Below, in pieces: positions 17,533-27,020 of a stretch of DNA of 64,000 nucleotides; position 1 is the stretch's first letter; the number at the start of each line of letters is the position of its first letter. A model generated the notes under the pieces. That model saw only the letters and a program-made list of their open reading frames with translations, ran no database searches and was not told where the DNA came from. The stretch comes from Lactiplantibacillus pingfangensis (GTDB lineage Bacteria > Bacillota > Bacilli > Lactobacillales > Lactobacillaceae): positions 62,001 to 126,000 of the forward strand of contig NZ_BJDG01000005.1 in NCBI RefSeq assembly GCF_005404945.1, written 5' to 3'. A program made the position numbers and the translations under genes.

Positions 17533-18108
17533 ATGGCAATTCATAATATTTGCGTCTTCTGTGGTTCAAATTCTGGTTTAGATCCCAAGTTCGCCGATAA
17601 GACCCGAGCACTGGGCACTTATTTGGCCCAAAACGATTATCAACTCATTTATGGTGGTGGTAATCATGGTCTCATGGCCGACGTTGCCGAAGCGACTTTA
17701 GCAGCTAACGGTCGCGTCATTGGCATTATCCCCCACTTTTTAGCTGCCAAGGGCTTAGCACTAAAAACCGTGACGACATTTGTAGAAACCCAAACGATGA
17801 GTGACCGAAAAGAAAAAATGCTGCACCTTGCAGATGCCTTCATCGTTTTACCAGGTGGCTTCGGCACTTTTGAAGAATTTATTCAAATGCTCTCATGGAG
17901 TCAAATGGATATCCATCAAAAGCCAATTGCGCTTTATAACATCGACGGTTTTTACGATCCAATGGTAACGATGATGCAAACCGCCACCAAATACGGGTTT
18001 GCCCCGCAGGAAAACCTTGACCTCTTCATTGACGGTCATAACTTGGACGAAATCTTTAGTGGATTCCAAACCTTTAAACACATTTTACCGCCCAAATATA
18101 CTAACTAA
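17533..18108 (+). CDS. LOG-family (TIGR00730) Rossmann-fold protein
   Basis: The 191-residue protein has the N-terminal VFCGSNSG motif, YGGGNHGLMADVAEA and the signature LPGGFGTFEEFIQMLSW (PGGxGTxxE). LOG enzymes hydrolyse nucleoside 5'-monophosphates, including cytokinin riboside monophosphates, releasing the base. The usual bacterial role is nucleotide salvage or clean-up. AAAGGTG precedes the ATG. It stands alone between two structured repeats and is followed by hairpins at 18117-18152 and 18181-18218. Confidence 0.9.
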   Translation: MAIHNICVFCGSNSGLDPKFADKTRALGTYLAQNDYQLIYGGGNHGLMADVAEATLAANGRVIGIIPHFLAAKGLALKTVTTFVETQTMSDRKEKMLHLADAFIVLPGGFGTFEEFIQMLSWSQMDIHQKPIALYNIDGFYDPMVTMMQTATKYGFAPQENLDLFIDGHNLDEIFSGFQTFKHILPPKYTN

Positions 18109-18180
18109 TGCCCCCCATCCGGGATAGCAGGTAAGATTGACTGCTTCCGGATAGTTGGTCAGACAATTGAAAGGCAACCC

Positions 18181-18218
18181 AAATAACGCCGACACGTAAA
18201 ATTGTGTCGGCGTTATTT
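18181..18218. terminator. Bidirectional terminator between LOG gene and menA-like gene
   Basis: AAATAACGCCGACAC pairs perfectly with GTGTCGGCGTTATTT around GTAAAATT. The A/T flanks allow termination from either convergent gene. Confidence 0.8.
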
Positions 18219-18320
18219 AGTGCGCTTGAGAAACTTAAAAAGGACCACTACCCTATGTCAGTATCAGATGCGCCTAAATGAGCCACGTGCTATCAGTCAA
18301 AATTCTTGTGCCACATTAGC

Positions 18321-19238
18321 TTAAATAACCCAGACGCCAACGGCAAATAGGAGCGGATAAGCAATGAAAAATAACGAGGCACTCTTCACCGTAGTCATGA
18401 AAGTTTGCCGCTTATTTTGAACAGCGAAGAACGGCCGCATGCCTAACCACATCAACGGCAATAATAAGCTGACAAGCCCGGTAATCGCCGGCGCCAATTG
18501 TAACCACCAGTTAACTAACGGCCACAAGCTCCCAATCACTAAGAAAGCTTGGATCAACTTAACCGAACCAGGCTTCCCTAAATAGTAAGCCAGCGTGTAA
18601 CGCTGATTTAGAATATCTTCATCGCGATCAGCAGTATTATTCGCCAATTGAATGGTGAAGAAAATCAAGGTCAGCGGTAGACAGAGTAAAAACGTCACCC
18701 CCACCGTCGCCCAAGTTAACGGCTGCACCCCATAAGTCGAAACGACCACACAGGTTAATTGAATTAGGAACGCAATCGACAACGCCACCACCGTTTCACA
18801 CCACGGCGTCGCGTTGATTGGATGCGGACCAGCCGTATAAAAAATACCAATCACATAGCCGATTAGACCTAATACTAAAACGAGCCAGCCAGTGCGTAAG
18901 ACGAGCCAGATTCCAGGTAACAATGACAGCCCGTATAATGCCAGGGCCAAACGTCCCACGCCAGCCACTGGCAAAGCTAAACGGCCAATCGGATTTGTTT
19001 TAGCCGCGTAACCAGCCCGGTCATGCGCATGTAAATAGTCATAATAATTATCAGACACATTCACTGCCAGATCGAAAATAAAGACCGCCACTAAACACAA
19101 GCCCACATTCAGCCAATTAACGACCCCGACTCGATACTGCGCAATTGCCACACCTAACACAAACCACATGATATTTAGTGGTGCCGTGTAAATCTCCGTT
19201 AACTCATAAAATACGGACCAAGTTAACCAACGTCGCAT
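18321..19238 (-). CDS. menA: UbiA-family prenyltransferase, MenA-like
   Basis: The protein of about 305 residues is an integral membrane enzyme with about eight to nine hydrophobic segments. The first aspartate-rich motif appears as NVSDNYYDYLHAHD and the second as NNTADRDEDILN, as in 1,4-dihydroxy-2-naphthoate prenyltransferases that make demethylmenaquinone. I place the start at ATG 19238 behind TGGGGGAA; a longer frame to 19271 lacks a ribosome site. No other men genes are nearby. Some Lactobacillaceae keep only part of the pathway and need external precursor (family knowledge), so the substrate is inferred. Confidence 0.82.
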   Translation of the reverse strand: MRRWLTWSVFYELTEIYTAPLNIMWFVLGVAIAQYRVGVVNWLNVGLCLVAVFIFDLAVNVSDNYYDYLHAHDRAGYAAKTNPIGRLALPVAGVGRLALALYGLSLLPGIWLVLRTGWLVLVLGLIGYVIGIFYTAGPHPINATPWCETVVALSIAFLIQLTCVVVSTYGVQPLTWATVGVTFLLCLPLTLIFFTIQLANNTADRDEDILNQRYTLAYYLGKPGSVKLIQAFLVIGSLWPLVNWWLQLAPAITGLVSLLLPLMWLGMRPFFAVQNKRQTFMTTVKSASLFFIAYPLLFAVGVWVI

Positions 19239-19320
19239 TTCAAATTCCCCCAATTCAACACTAATTAACATTTATCCTACACGATTTAATAACAGTTGAC
19301 GATTATTTTGAAACTTTATC

Positions 19321-19889
19321 CTAAAGGTTAAAAGACGAACAGTAGCTATCAATCCCAATTTAACAATGGTTATAAGTGAAATACTAATTCAGTAGTAGTC
19401 GCTTCTAAGCTAAACTCATGGTGAACGCTCCGTCAGCCAGAATCGTTGTGCTCTGGGGGACAGTCCCAGCCAAAGGAAGGTCTGTGACTTCGATTTAAAG
19501 CCGATAACCTACGTCTTTGAATCGCCCTGTAAGATTGGGCGGTCAGGAACGCCGGCCAATCTTACCGACACAGCACAACGATTCTGCCCGTCTCCGCTAA
19601 AGCCTAACCTAACACTGTTAAATTAGCTGGAAGTCGCCGCTGATCCCATCGGTCGTGACCGTGGCGTTGGGTCGGCATGTTTCTTGCCGGCGTTACGCCA
19701 CGGACGGTCCGGGACACTTGCGATTTTGGCAAGCGTTCCGGGCGAGGACCAAGACGGTTCTCAGGCTTGATCCGGTCCCACGGCCGCATGTTATCAGTGG
19801 CGACTGGAAGCGGCCATGTCAACTAATCTTCATGGCCTAATCATTAACATGGCAGTAGTTATTAGTCATTTTCATCTTTCAACCTTTAG
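19321..19889. mobile_element. Non-coding structured mobile repeat, family M copy B
   Basis: This 569-bp element starts CTAAAGGTTAAAAG and ends CTTTCAACCTTTAG, 14-bp terminal inverted repeats with one mismatch. ACTTTATC and ACTTTGTC directly flank it (19313-19320, 19890-19897), a likely 8-bp target duplication with one change. Compared with copy A it has extra inner arms: CCGTGGCGT/ACGCCACGG (19659-19667/19695-19703) and CCGGGACACTTGC/GCAAGCGTTCCGG. Other stems are CAGAATCGTTGTGCT/AGCACAACGATTCTG and AGTCGCCGCTGAT/ATCAGTGGCGACT. It fills most of the gap between menA and mprF. No coding frame is supported. Confidence 0.8.
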
Positions 19890-19900
19890 ACTTTGTCCGC

Positions 19901-19940
19901 AAAAAAAAACGGTTAGAACCGTTGTCAGGCCCTAACCGTT
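19901..19940 (-). terminator. Intrinsic terminator of mprF
   Basis: On the minus strand AACGGTTAG pairs with CTAACCGTT and is followed by nine T, just after the mprF stop. Confidence 0.88.
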
Positions 19941-19954
19941 TTATTGACACTTAA

Positions 19955-22573
19955 TTAGTGACGGATCGTATTTTGAATCCATTTGGGTAGCAAAATACTG
20001 TGGTGACTACCATGTTTTTTCGTCCGCGTATTCACAACTTGGAGCAACTGTAAAATCGTAAAGATTAACGAATTGCGTTTGCGATAAGCAATATACTTCG
20101 GCGCCCAATCCGTGACGTATTTTTCTTTGTATGACCGCAGTCCTTGGAACCCATATAACTGATAGCCATATTCATAAATTAAATGCGCAATCTTTTCTTG
20201 AATGAAACTGTATCGTGAAATCCCGACACCGGCTAACGGGGCCATCCCCATATTGAAGTAGGCATAGCCTTGGTCCCGCGCATCTTCAAACAAATGGACG
20301 AAGACCGTATCCATAATACCAGATGGCGCCTCATCACTGGAACGCATCAAATCAATTGAGGCCACCTGATCATTGCCTTGTGGCATCAAATTCGCAAAGG
20401 CCACAATTTTGTGTTGCGGATCGTAAACCACGGCGATCGGCGCCTGATTCAAATACGTTTCATCGAAAAAGCCTAGCGAGAAGCCTTTCTCAGATTCACC
20501 ATGCAACCAGCTCTCAGAAACCGCGCGTAATTCTGCCATCGTCTCGGTCGAAAATGGTGGCTTGATCACAGCAAACTCATAATGATCCCGAGTAAATTTA
20601 TTCATCAAGGCCCGCTCACCACGGAGGCGTTTCCCCGCTAAGCTAAACTCAGCTAATCTAACGTGACCTTCCTCGCCAGTTTTAATGAAGTCAAATCCCA
20701 TTTCATGCAATCGCATCGTTAACGTCTCATTGATTTCATAAAAGACTAACGAACAGCCATCACTGTCAGCATCGTCCATCAGCTGTTCTAAGGCCGGCTG
20801 CAAATAAGCCTGGTTACCAAACGGCTCGCCCATTAAAATCAATTTATCGGCCTTCTGTTGGTATAGAAAAGCTAACTGATCAACCCCATCGACTTGATAG
20901 TAATAAACCAACTTGTCATTTAAAAAGGCCAAATGTGAAATCTCATTGCCACCAAATGTCGAAATTAGCGTTTTAATCCGATCAGTATCCAGCTTACCGC
21001 GCAAGCGTGGATTATGCCCGCGCGCTAAATACCCGTACATGGCGACCAAAATTAACGCCGCCAATACTAAGCCAATGACGCCAAAGAGCCATAATTTTTG
21101 CGATGGAAAGAATAAGGCTTCCGGGACCGCATGCCGATGATGAATTTGGGGGGCATTATAGACCCCGACAATGGTATACAAGACGAAGGTCACCACATAC
21201 ACGCAACCGACCCAGAGTGTCTGTCCCCATGAAAAGGCCAAACGCTCACGATAATAGGCGCGATGCGACAAGGGCACTAAGGCCAAGATGACCACTAAGA
21301 AAATAATGAACTTCATCGAAATCGCATCATACACCACTAACCAGCGAATCGTATTCAAAATAGCTACCAACAGAATAATCACCGTTGGCCAAAACGCCCG
21401 CTTAACGCGGCCAGCGGTTCCTAACCCGGCCCCAATTAAGAGAAACGCCATCACAATACTACTTGCTTGATTAATAAAAAAGAACGTAAACGGATAAACT
21501 TGTAAAAATAACTTATTGTTATAAGCAAAGTTAGGCACGGTCGACATCAACAACATCATGAACCCTGATAAATATAAAAACAAGGTTAACGCCAGCTGTG
21601 CAACCCGTTGCAGCGCAATTTTAGGTAGTCCCTCTAAACGGACATTTAGCCGATGACCCGTATCATGAATAAATAAGGTCAGGCCGATGGCGAACGGAAT
21701 AATATAATAGAATAGTCGGTAGAACAACAACCAGGCCACAGCATCCGGACGCGACACGCCCACGGCTCCGAGACCAAAAATCATGAACACATCAAATGAC
21801 CCAATCCCACCAGGAACCATCGAAACTTCCCCGACTACTGAGGCAATCACGAATAACGGCACCACGGCAGCGAAGTCGATTGGCAATTGCATAAAGTTCC
21901 CAATCAAGAGGAAGAACAAGACACAGCCCGTCCATTCCCCAAAGGAACCACTCAATAGCCGCACCACATTATTTAAAGTCAGGCCTTCAAAAAATTCTGA
22001 ATCATTGACGCGCGTGAAAATAAATATCGCTGGAAAGTATAAGGCGCCACCAACTAACCAAATCCAGTAACTATCATAGACGCCACCAATTCGGAAAACA
22101 TAAACTAAGACTAATGAAATCATGCAATACAGCGATAGACCAGAAACTAAGAACAGCGCAATTTTAGAGATTGCAAACACGATCTGCTTTTTAGTCGCTT
22201 CTTTATTATAAAAGTTCGCCCGCAATGACGCGCCCAGCACACCACCAAAGCCACCAATATTAGTGAAGGTGTTCGTAATCCAGCCGGCCTTTAAAATATA
22301 AGCCAGTGAGTAATGATTAGGCAGAAATTTAGTGATCATCACGTCGTAAGTGAGCATAGGCGTCACCGCCACAATCCCAATAATCACCATACTTAATAAA
22401 TGCCACCAAGATTGTGACGCCAAGGCAGTGGCTAATTCAGCGCCACTAACTTCCTTCGCAATTTTGCCGACTTCAGTAATGACGAATAGCAGGACTGAAA
22501 AAATAAACAGCGCTTTAATGAGCCCCATTCGTTTAGTCAATACCGCCCCCATTTTTCGTAAGGTCGCCTTCAA
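19955..22573 (-). CDS. mprF: Phosphatidylglycerol lysyltransferase / flippase MprF
   Basis: The protein of about 872 residues transfers lysine from lysyl-tRNA to phosphatidylglycerol and flips the product outward, lowering surface charge and raising resistance to cationic peptides. The N-terminal two-thirds (to about residue 530) has roughly 14 membrane segments, including the flippase region with VPGGIGSFDVFM. The C-terminal third is the soluble DUF2156 GNAT-like synthase with FNMGMAPLAGVG and LRSYKEKYVTDWAPKYIAY. I favour the TTG at 22573, which follows TTGGGGGAA, over an ATG 33 bp upstream. The amino acid transferred (lysine or alanine) cannot be read from sequence. Confidence 0.93.
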   Translation of the reverse strand: MKATLRKMGAVLTKRMGLIKALFIFSVLLFVITEVGKIAKEVSGAELATALASQSWWHLLSMVIIGIVAVTPMLTYDVMITKFLPNHYSLAYILKAGWITNTFTNIGGFGGVLGASLRANFYNKEATKKQIVFAISKIALFLVSGLSLYCMISLVLVYVFRIGGVYDSYWIWLVGGALYFPAIFIFTRVNDSEFFEGLTLNNVVRLLSGSFGEWTGCVLFFLLIGNFMQLPIDFAAVVPLFVIASVVGEVSMVPGGIGSFDVFMIFGLGAVGVSRPDAVAWLLFYRLFYYIIPFAIGLTLFIHDTGHRLNVRLEGLPKIALQRVAQLALTLFLYLSGFMMLLMSTVPNFAYNNKLFLQVYPFTFFFINQASSIVMAFLLIGAGLGTAGRVKRAFWPTVIILLVAILNTIRWLVVYDAISMKFIIFLVVILALVPLSHRAYYRERLAFSWGQTLWVGCVYVVTFVLYTIVGVYNAPQIHHRHAVPEALFFPSQKLWLFGVIGLVLAALILVAMYGYLARGHNPRLRGKLDTDRIKTLISTFGGNEISHLAFLNDKLVYYYQVDGVDQLAFLYQQKADKLILMGEPFGNQAYLQPALEQLMDDADSDGCSLVFYEINETLTMRLHEMGFDFIKTGEEGHVRLAEFSLAGKRLRGERALMNKFTRDHYEFAVIKPPFSTETMAELRAVSESWLHGESEKGFSLGFFDETYLNQAPIAVVYDPQHKIVAFANLMPQGNDQVASIDLMRSSDEAPSGIMDTVFVHLFEDARDQGYAYFNMGMAPLAGVGISRYSFIQEKIAHLIYEYGYQLYGFQGLRSYKEKYVTDWAPKYIAYRKRNSLIFTILQLLQVVNTRTKKHGSHHSILLPKWIQNTIRH

Positions 22574-22826
22574 AAAACATTCCCCCAATAATCTAATTAG
22601 TCCCATTATCGCAAGCTTTCACCATTTATACAACCACTCACGGTTTGAGCTTAGGGTACTTAATTATCTTTCGTTAGCCCCGTCATGCTTATCAACATCA
22701 GCCTGACGCTCATTCGCGTCTATCATTAAAAACTAATTATTATCAGCAAATTTATTTTAAAATAGTCTTTACCATTCGCTTTCCATGCTTGTATAATTTA
22801 GTTATTACTTATTGGAGGGGAATCAT

Positions 22827-23444
22827 ATGCATCTCAAGAAAAGCGCGCTACTGGTGCTATTAGGCGTCACACTACTCGGGGGTTGTAGTCAAACGACCAC
22901 GCAAGCACCTAAATCAGTCGTCAAACAACAAGTGACGACGGTCAACAAGCGAACCAAAGCGGATGCCAACGCTTGGTCAGCAGCAAAGGCGGAGAGCCGG
23001 GCTAACGCGGCTTCGGCTAAAAAGTTAAGTGAACAGTCGTCCACATTAACTAAAGCAGACGATGAAGCCAGTTCACAAGCTAACGAACTCAGCGAGAGTC
23101 GTGAATCGGCCAGCTCTGCATCCGCCAAGGCGGCTAGCTCAGCTGCTGAAGCAGCTTCATCAACAGCCGCTTCACAATCCGAAGCCAATTCAAAGGCCGC
23201 TGCTAGTTCCGCCAAGGCCGCTTCAACGGCGGCAGCTGACACTCAGACGAGTTCTGCCAATCACGCCAACAATTTCTCGGGTGATACAGATACCGCTCAA
23301 ACCGGACGGATCATTGGTAATAGCCGTTCCAAAATTTATCACGTTGAAACGCAACACAATTATCATATGGCCGGCAAAAATGTGGTCCAATTCAACACTG
23401 AGGCCGAGGCCCAGGCCTCTGGTTACCGCAAGTCAATGCGTTAA
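22827..23444 (+). CDS. Ala/Ser-rich lipoprotein with nuclease-associated C-terminal domain
   Basis: The protein of about 205 residues begins MHLKKSALLVLLGVTLLGGC, a lipoprotein signal peptide with lipobox LGGC. Residues about 45-145 are rich in Ala, Ser and Lys and predicted to be an extended helix. The last 45 residues (IGNSRSKIYHVETQHNYHM...VVQFNTEAEAQASGYRKS) resemble the small module often attached to secreted nucleases in Firmicutes. The start is ATG 22827 behind GGAGGGG. The gene lies 21 bp before a nuclease gene, so the pair probably acts together at the cell surface. No function is assigned to the lipoprotein. Confidence 0.75.
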   Translation: MHLKKSALLVLLGVTLLGGCSQTTTQAPKSVVKQQVTTVNKRTKADANAWSAAKAESRANAASAKKLSEQSSTLTKADDEASSQANELSESRESASSASAKAASSAAEAASSTAASQSEANSKAAASSAKAASTAAADTQTSSANHANNFSGDTDTAQTGRIIGNSRSKIYHVETQHNYHMAGKNVVQFNTEAEAQASGYRKSMR

Positions 23445-23465
23445 AACAATTTGGAGGAGTTATCA

Positions 23466-24608
23466 ATGAAAGTATTTTTTGGACTAATCTTTTTCATCGC
23501 CGCGGCCTATTGGTCTTGGCACCTGACTCACGGCAAATCCTATCAAGGCCTTAACTGGCTCCGCCATAATTGGCAAGCTCTGATCTTGCTGTTGATCAGC
23601 TTTAGCTTACTAGGCGGTGTCATCAGTGGTTGGTTCTTACTGGGGCTCACGGGTTATTGGGGCTGGCACTTATTTAAACGACAAAACTATCGTGGTCTTC
23701 AGCTTGTTAAGCATGGTTGGCCAATCATCGTGCTACTTTTTACTATTTTAATCATGTTCGCGATACCTGGCACGGCAGACGCCACGCCAAAACCAACCGT
23801 TAAAGTTGAAACGGTTAAAAAGACGCATGCGATTACCGTCAAAAATGATCACAAGTTACAAGCCCTACAAAAGGCCAACGCAAGTTCTGCCAGTAGTTTA
23901 AAAACAGAAGCAAGCGATTTAACCAAAGAAAAATCAAAAGTTGATCAAAAGAAAGCGCAAAACCAAAAGGATGGCGCAACTAAGGCAACCGCGACCACGG
24001 CCGTTAAAGTTGGCGATAATCCGAGTGCCACTGACCTAGCCGATCGGACGTATGCGGGGGAACAAACGATTACCGTCAATGATAATCATCCGGCTTTCAG
24101 TCAAGATGACTTGTCAACCAGTCAAGGTGCTTGGCAACGTTATGGTAATTTGGATCAACTAAACCGTGTCACCGCGGCGAATGCACTCTTGAATCAATCC
24201 TTGATGCCGAAAAGCAAACGCGAACCACTCAACGTCGATCCAACTGGCTGGCGCAACAAAAAAATTGCCAGTGGTTGGTTATACAACCGCAGTCATTTAA
24301 TCGGTTATCAATTGACTGGGCAAAATAACAACTTTAAAAACTTGATGACCGGGACGCGATCATTAAACGCCCCAGAAATGGTCACCTACGAAAATCAAGT
24401 GGCGGAATACTTAAAGGCTGATCCTAAGCACTATGTCCGCTATCAAGTGACCCCAATCTTTAAAGGCAACGACTTGCTTGCTCGCGGCGTCCAAATGCGT
24501 GGTCAATCCATTGGCGATGATACCGTTAGTTTCAATATTTATATTTTTAACGTTCAAGCCGGGATGACGCTGAACTATAGCGACGGGACTAGTCGGGTGG
24601 CTAATTAA
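23466..24608 (+). CDS. Membrane-anchored DNA/RNA non-specific endonuclease
   Basis: The protein of about 380 residues has two or three N-terminal hydrophobic segments (residues 1-90) with an internal duplication (YWSWHLTHGKSYQGLNWLRH and YWGWHLFKRQNYRGLQLVKH), a lysine-rich linker, and a C-terminal EndA-type nuclease domain. The active-site region GWLYNRSHLIGYQLTG has the catalytic His in NRSHLI, and NNNFKNLMTGTRSLN carries the metal-binding Asn. It likely degrades extracellular DNA for nutrition or uptake. The start is ATG 23466 after GGAGGAG. A strong terminator follows. Confidence 0.85.
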   Translation: MKVFFGLIFFIAAAYWSWHLTHGKSYQGLNWLRHNWQALILLLISFSLLGGVISGWFLLGLTGYWGWHLFKRQNYRGLQLVKHGWPIIVLLFTILIMFAIPGTADATPKPTVKVETVKKTHAITVKNDHKLQALQKANASSASSLKTEASDLTKEKSKVDQKKAQNQKDGATKATATTAVKVGDNPSATDLADRTYAGEQTITVNDNHPAFSQDDLSTSQGAWQRYGNLDQLNRVTAANALLNQSLMPKSKREPLNVDPTGWRNKKIASGWLYNRSHLIGYQLTGQNNNFKNLMTGTRSLNAPEMVTYENQVAEYLKADPKHYVRYQVTPIFKGNDLLARGVQMRGQSIGDDTVSFNIYIFNVQAGMTLNYSDGTSRVAN

Positions 24609-24644
24609 GTCCGTTTTTTACTAACGAAGTGACTAAATGATCGT

Positions 24645-24702
24645 AAAAAAGCAGTTGTTGATGACTTGAGATAATTTTCAAGTCATCAACAACTGCTTTT
24701 AT
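24645..24702. terminator. Bidirectional terminator between nuclease and UvrA-like genes
   Basis: AAGCAGTTGTTGATGACTTG pairs perfectly with its complement around a short AT loop, with A and T runs on both sides, between convergent genes. Confidence 0.9.
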
Positions 24703-24725
24703 TATTATCCAGATTTGGCAAGTGC

Positions 24726-27020
24726 CTAAGCCTCACCGGTTATTCCCGCTTGATTTTCAGCAATCCAAGCCTTCAATGCCACACCAGTTCGTGACTTGGC
24801 AACATTAATGGCCTTACGCGGTGTGCCACTATATTGAATCTGCCCACCATAACGACCGGCGTCCGGACCAACATCAATTAACCAATCGGCTTGCCCAATG
24901 ACCGCTAAATTGTGTTCAATAATAATCAACGAGTTACCAGCCGCCACGAGTTCGTTGAATAAGGTCAATAACCGATCGGTATCCTTGAGATGTAAGCCGG
25001 CGGTCGGTTCATCTAATAAATAAATGGTACCCTTTTTACCGAGTTCAACGGCGAGTTTCAAGCGTTGACGCTCACCGCCAGACAAGGTCGTTAGCGGTTG
25101 CGCCAACGTGAGGTAGCCTAGCCCAACGCGATCCAAATTCGTTAATGGGGTGGCTAATTTAGGGACGGCTTGAAAGAATTTCATCGCCTGCTTGACGGAT
25201 AGTTGAAGCACCTCTGCAATATTTTTACCTTGGTACAGATATTGTAAGGCCGTCTCACTATATCGTTGCCCATGACACAGCTCACAAGTTTGCACCACCG
25301 GATCCATAAAGGCCATGTTCGTGATGGTGACACCCTTACCTTTGCATCGTGGACAAGCGCCTTTGCCGTTATAGCTAAACAAGCTAGTCCCAACCCGCTG
25401 ATTGTCCCGGCTAAATAACTGCCGAATCTCGTCTAAAATACCCAGATAGGTCGCCGGTGTGGAACGAATATTTATCCCAATTGGGGTCTGGGCTAAATCA
25501 ATATAATCGCCGGCTAGCTGACCTTTCAAAGCCGTGACTAAGGAAGATTTACCAGAACCAGCAACGCCTGAGATTACAGTCATGATTCCAAGTGGCACGG
25601 TCACATCAACTGCCTTTAAATTGTTTTGCGTCACATTTCGTAGCGCTAGTTCACCGGTTGGTTGCCGCTCAGCCCCCCAATGGTGCGGTTGCCGTAACCA
25701 CTTACCGGTCAGCGAATCCGAGGCTAACAGTTCTGGATAAGTCCCGGTGAACGTAATTTTACCGCCACCTTGTCCAGCTAATGGCCCCATTTCGACCACG
25801 TAATCGGCAAAGGCAATCATCGCCGGATTGTGTTCAACAACCAAAATGGTATTCCCCTTTGCCTTTAACCGCGTTAACGCACGTTTGACCAGCTGAATAT
25901 CATGCGGATGTAAGCCGACACTTGGTTCATCTAAAATGTAAACCATATCAACTAAGGCACTCGTCAAATACTTCGCAATTTTAATCCGCTGAGCCTCCCC
26001 ACCGGACAATGAGCTCGTCCCACGATCAAGGGTCAAATACCCCAACCCAATATCGACCAACGACTGTAGCTTGGTACGCAATTCACGGACGACTTCCGTC
26101 GCTAAAGGTGCCGTAATCTGCTGTAAGAATATCAAGACATGGCGTAAATCCATCGCGGCGACTTCTGCAATATTTTGACCGTTGATACGATTCGTCAAAA
26201 CTTCCGGCTTCAACCGCGTGCCATGACAGGCCGGACAAGCCTTGCGTGTCACGATCTCTGCAATGGCGTCACGATGGTGTTCTGCTTCCTTTTTACCAAT
26301 CACCGAGCGCCGAATCCGTGGCACTACCCCTTCATATAAAGCTGTCCGGGGAAAGCCCTCACCAGGATGTGACAGCTTCTGTTGTGGTGCGTGCATCAGT
26401 AAGTCGTATTCGTCAGCAGTATAATCCTTGATTGGTTTGTCATCGTCAAATAGCCCGCTGGTGGCATACCGCCGCCAACGCCAAGTGTCAGGACCAAAGC
26501 TAACAAATGTGATGGCGCCTTGATTCAATGATTTATTTGGATCAATTAATTTTTTCTCATCGATGTCATCGACATAGCCTAGGCCCTGACAAGTTGGACA
26601 CATTCCTTGTGGCAAATTAAATGAAAACGTATCGGAATAACCAATAAAAGGTTTCCCAATCCGCGAAAATAGTAACCGTAGTAACGAATAACTGCCCGTA
26701 TATGTCGCCAGCGTCGAGCGGGCATTTTTACCTAAACGTTGCTGTTCAATCACAATCGCAACCGGGAGTTGTTCAATCTGACCAACATGTGGTTGCCCAT
26801 ATTTAGGCAAATATTGTTGTGTGAAACTAGGAAAAGTTTCATTTAACTCCCGTCGTGAAGCAGCCGCGATGGTATCGAATACGAGTGATGACTTACCCGA
26901 ACCTGATAACCCAACAAATACCGTTGTTTCGTGTTTAGGTACTCGTAGATTGACGTGTTGTAAATTATTCTGTGTAGCATCCTTAATTTCAATGAAGCCC
27001 TGTTTGAAAGTTGGTTGCAT
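24726..27020 (-). CDS. UvrA-like ABC ATPase (orphan paralogue)
   Basis: The 764-residue protein has two ABC modules in the UvrA arrangement. Walker A motifs are GLSGSGKSSLVFDT (about 33-46) and GVAGSGKSSLVTAL (about 485-498); signatures are LSGGEAQRIKIAK and LSGGERQRLKLAVEL. Zinc-type CxxC pairs appear in CPTCQGLG, CPACHGTR, CPRCKGKG and CELCHGQR. It is about 180 residues shorter than housekeeping UvrA, consistent with loss of the UvrB-interacting and insertion domains. Such paralogues are often linked to antibiotic tolerance, but that role is inference. GAGAGGAG precedes the ATG. It stands alone. Confidence 0.88.
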   Translation of the reverse strand: MQPTFKQGFIEIKDATQNNLQHVNLRVPKHETTVFVGLSGSGKSSLVFDTIAAASRRELNETFPSFTQQYLPKYGQPHVGQIEQLPVAIVIEQQRLGKNARSTLATYTGSYSLLRLLFSRIGKPFIGYSDTFSFNLPQGMCPTCQGLGYVDDIDEKKLIDPNKSLNQGAITFVSFGPDTWRWRRYATSGLFDDDKPIKDYTADEYDLLMHAPQQKLSHPGEGFPRTALYEGVVPRIRRSVIGKKEAEHHRDAIAEIVTRKACPACHGTRLKPEVLTNRINGQNIAEVAAMDLRHVLIFLQQITAPLATEVVRELRTKLQSLVDIGLGYLTLDRGTSSLSGGEAQRIKIAKYLTSALVDMVYILDEPSVGLHPHDIQLVKRALTRLKAKGNTILVVEHNPAMIAFADYVVEMGPLAGQGGGKITFTGTYPELLASDSLTGKWLRQPHHWGAERQPTGELALRNVTQNNLKAVDVTVPLGIMTVISGVAGSGKSSLVTALKGQLAGDYIDLAQTPIGINIRSTPATYLGILDEIRQLFSRDNQRVGTSLFSYNGKGACPRCKGKGVTITNMAFMDPVVQTCELCHGQRYSETALQYLYQGKNIAEVLQLSVKQAMKFFQAVPKLATPLTNLDRVGLGYLTLAQPLTTLSGGERQRLKLAVELGKKGTIYLLDEPTAGLHLKDTDRLLTLFNELVAAGNSLIIIEHNLAVIGQADWLIDVGPDAGRYGGQIQYSGTPRKAINVAKSRTGVALKAWIAENQAGITGEA

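Noticed and set aside
19604-19840. Short open frames in both directions inside family M copy B
   Set aside because: They result from GC-rich hairpin sequence, are mirror images of each other and are not kept in copy A.
22889-23242. Open frame opposite the Ala/Ser-rich lipoprotein
   Set aside because: It is an antisense shadow of repetitive Ala/Ser codons without start signals.
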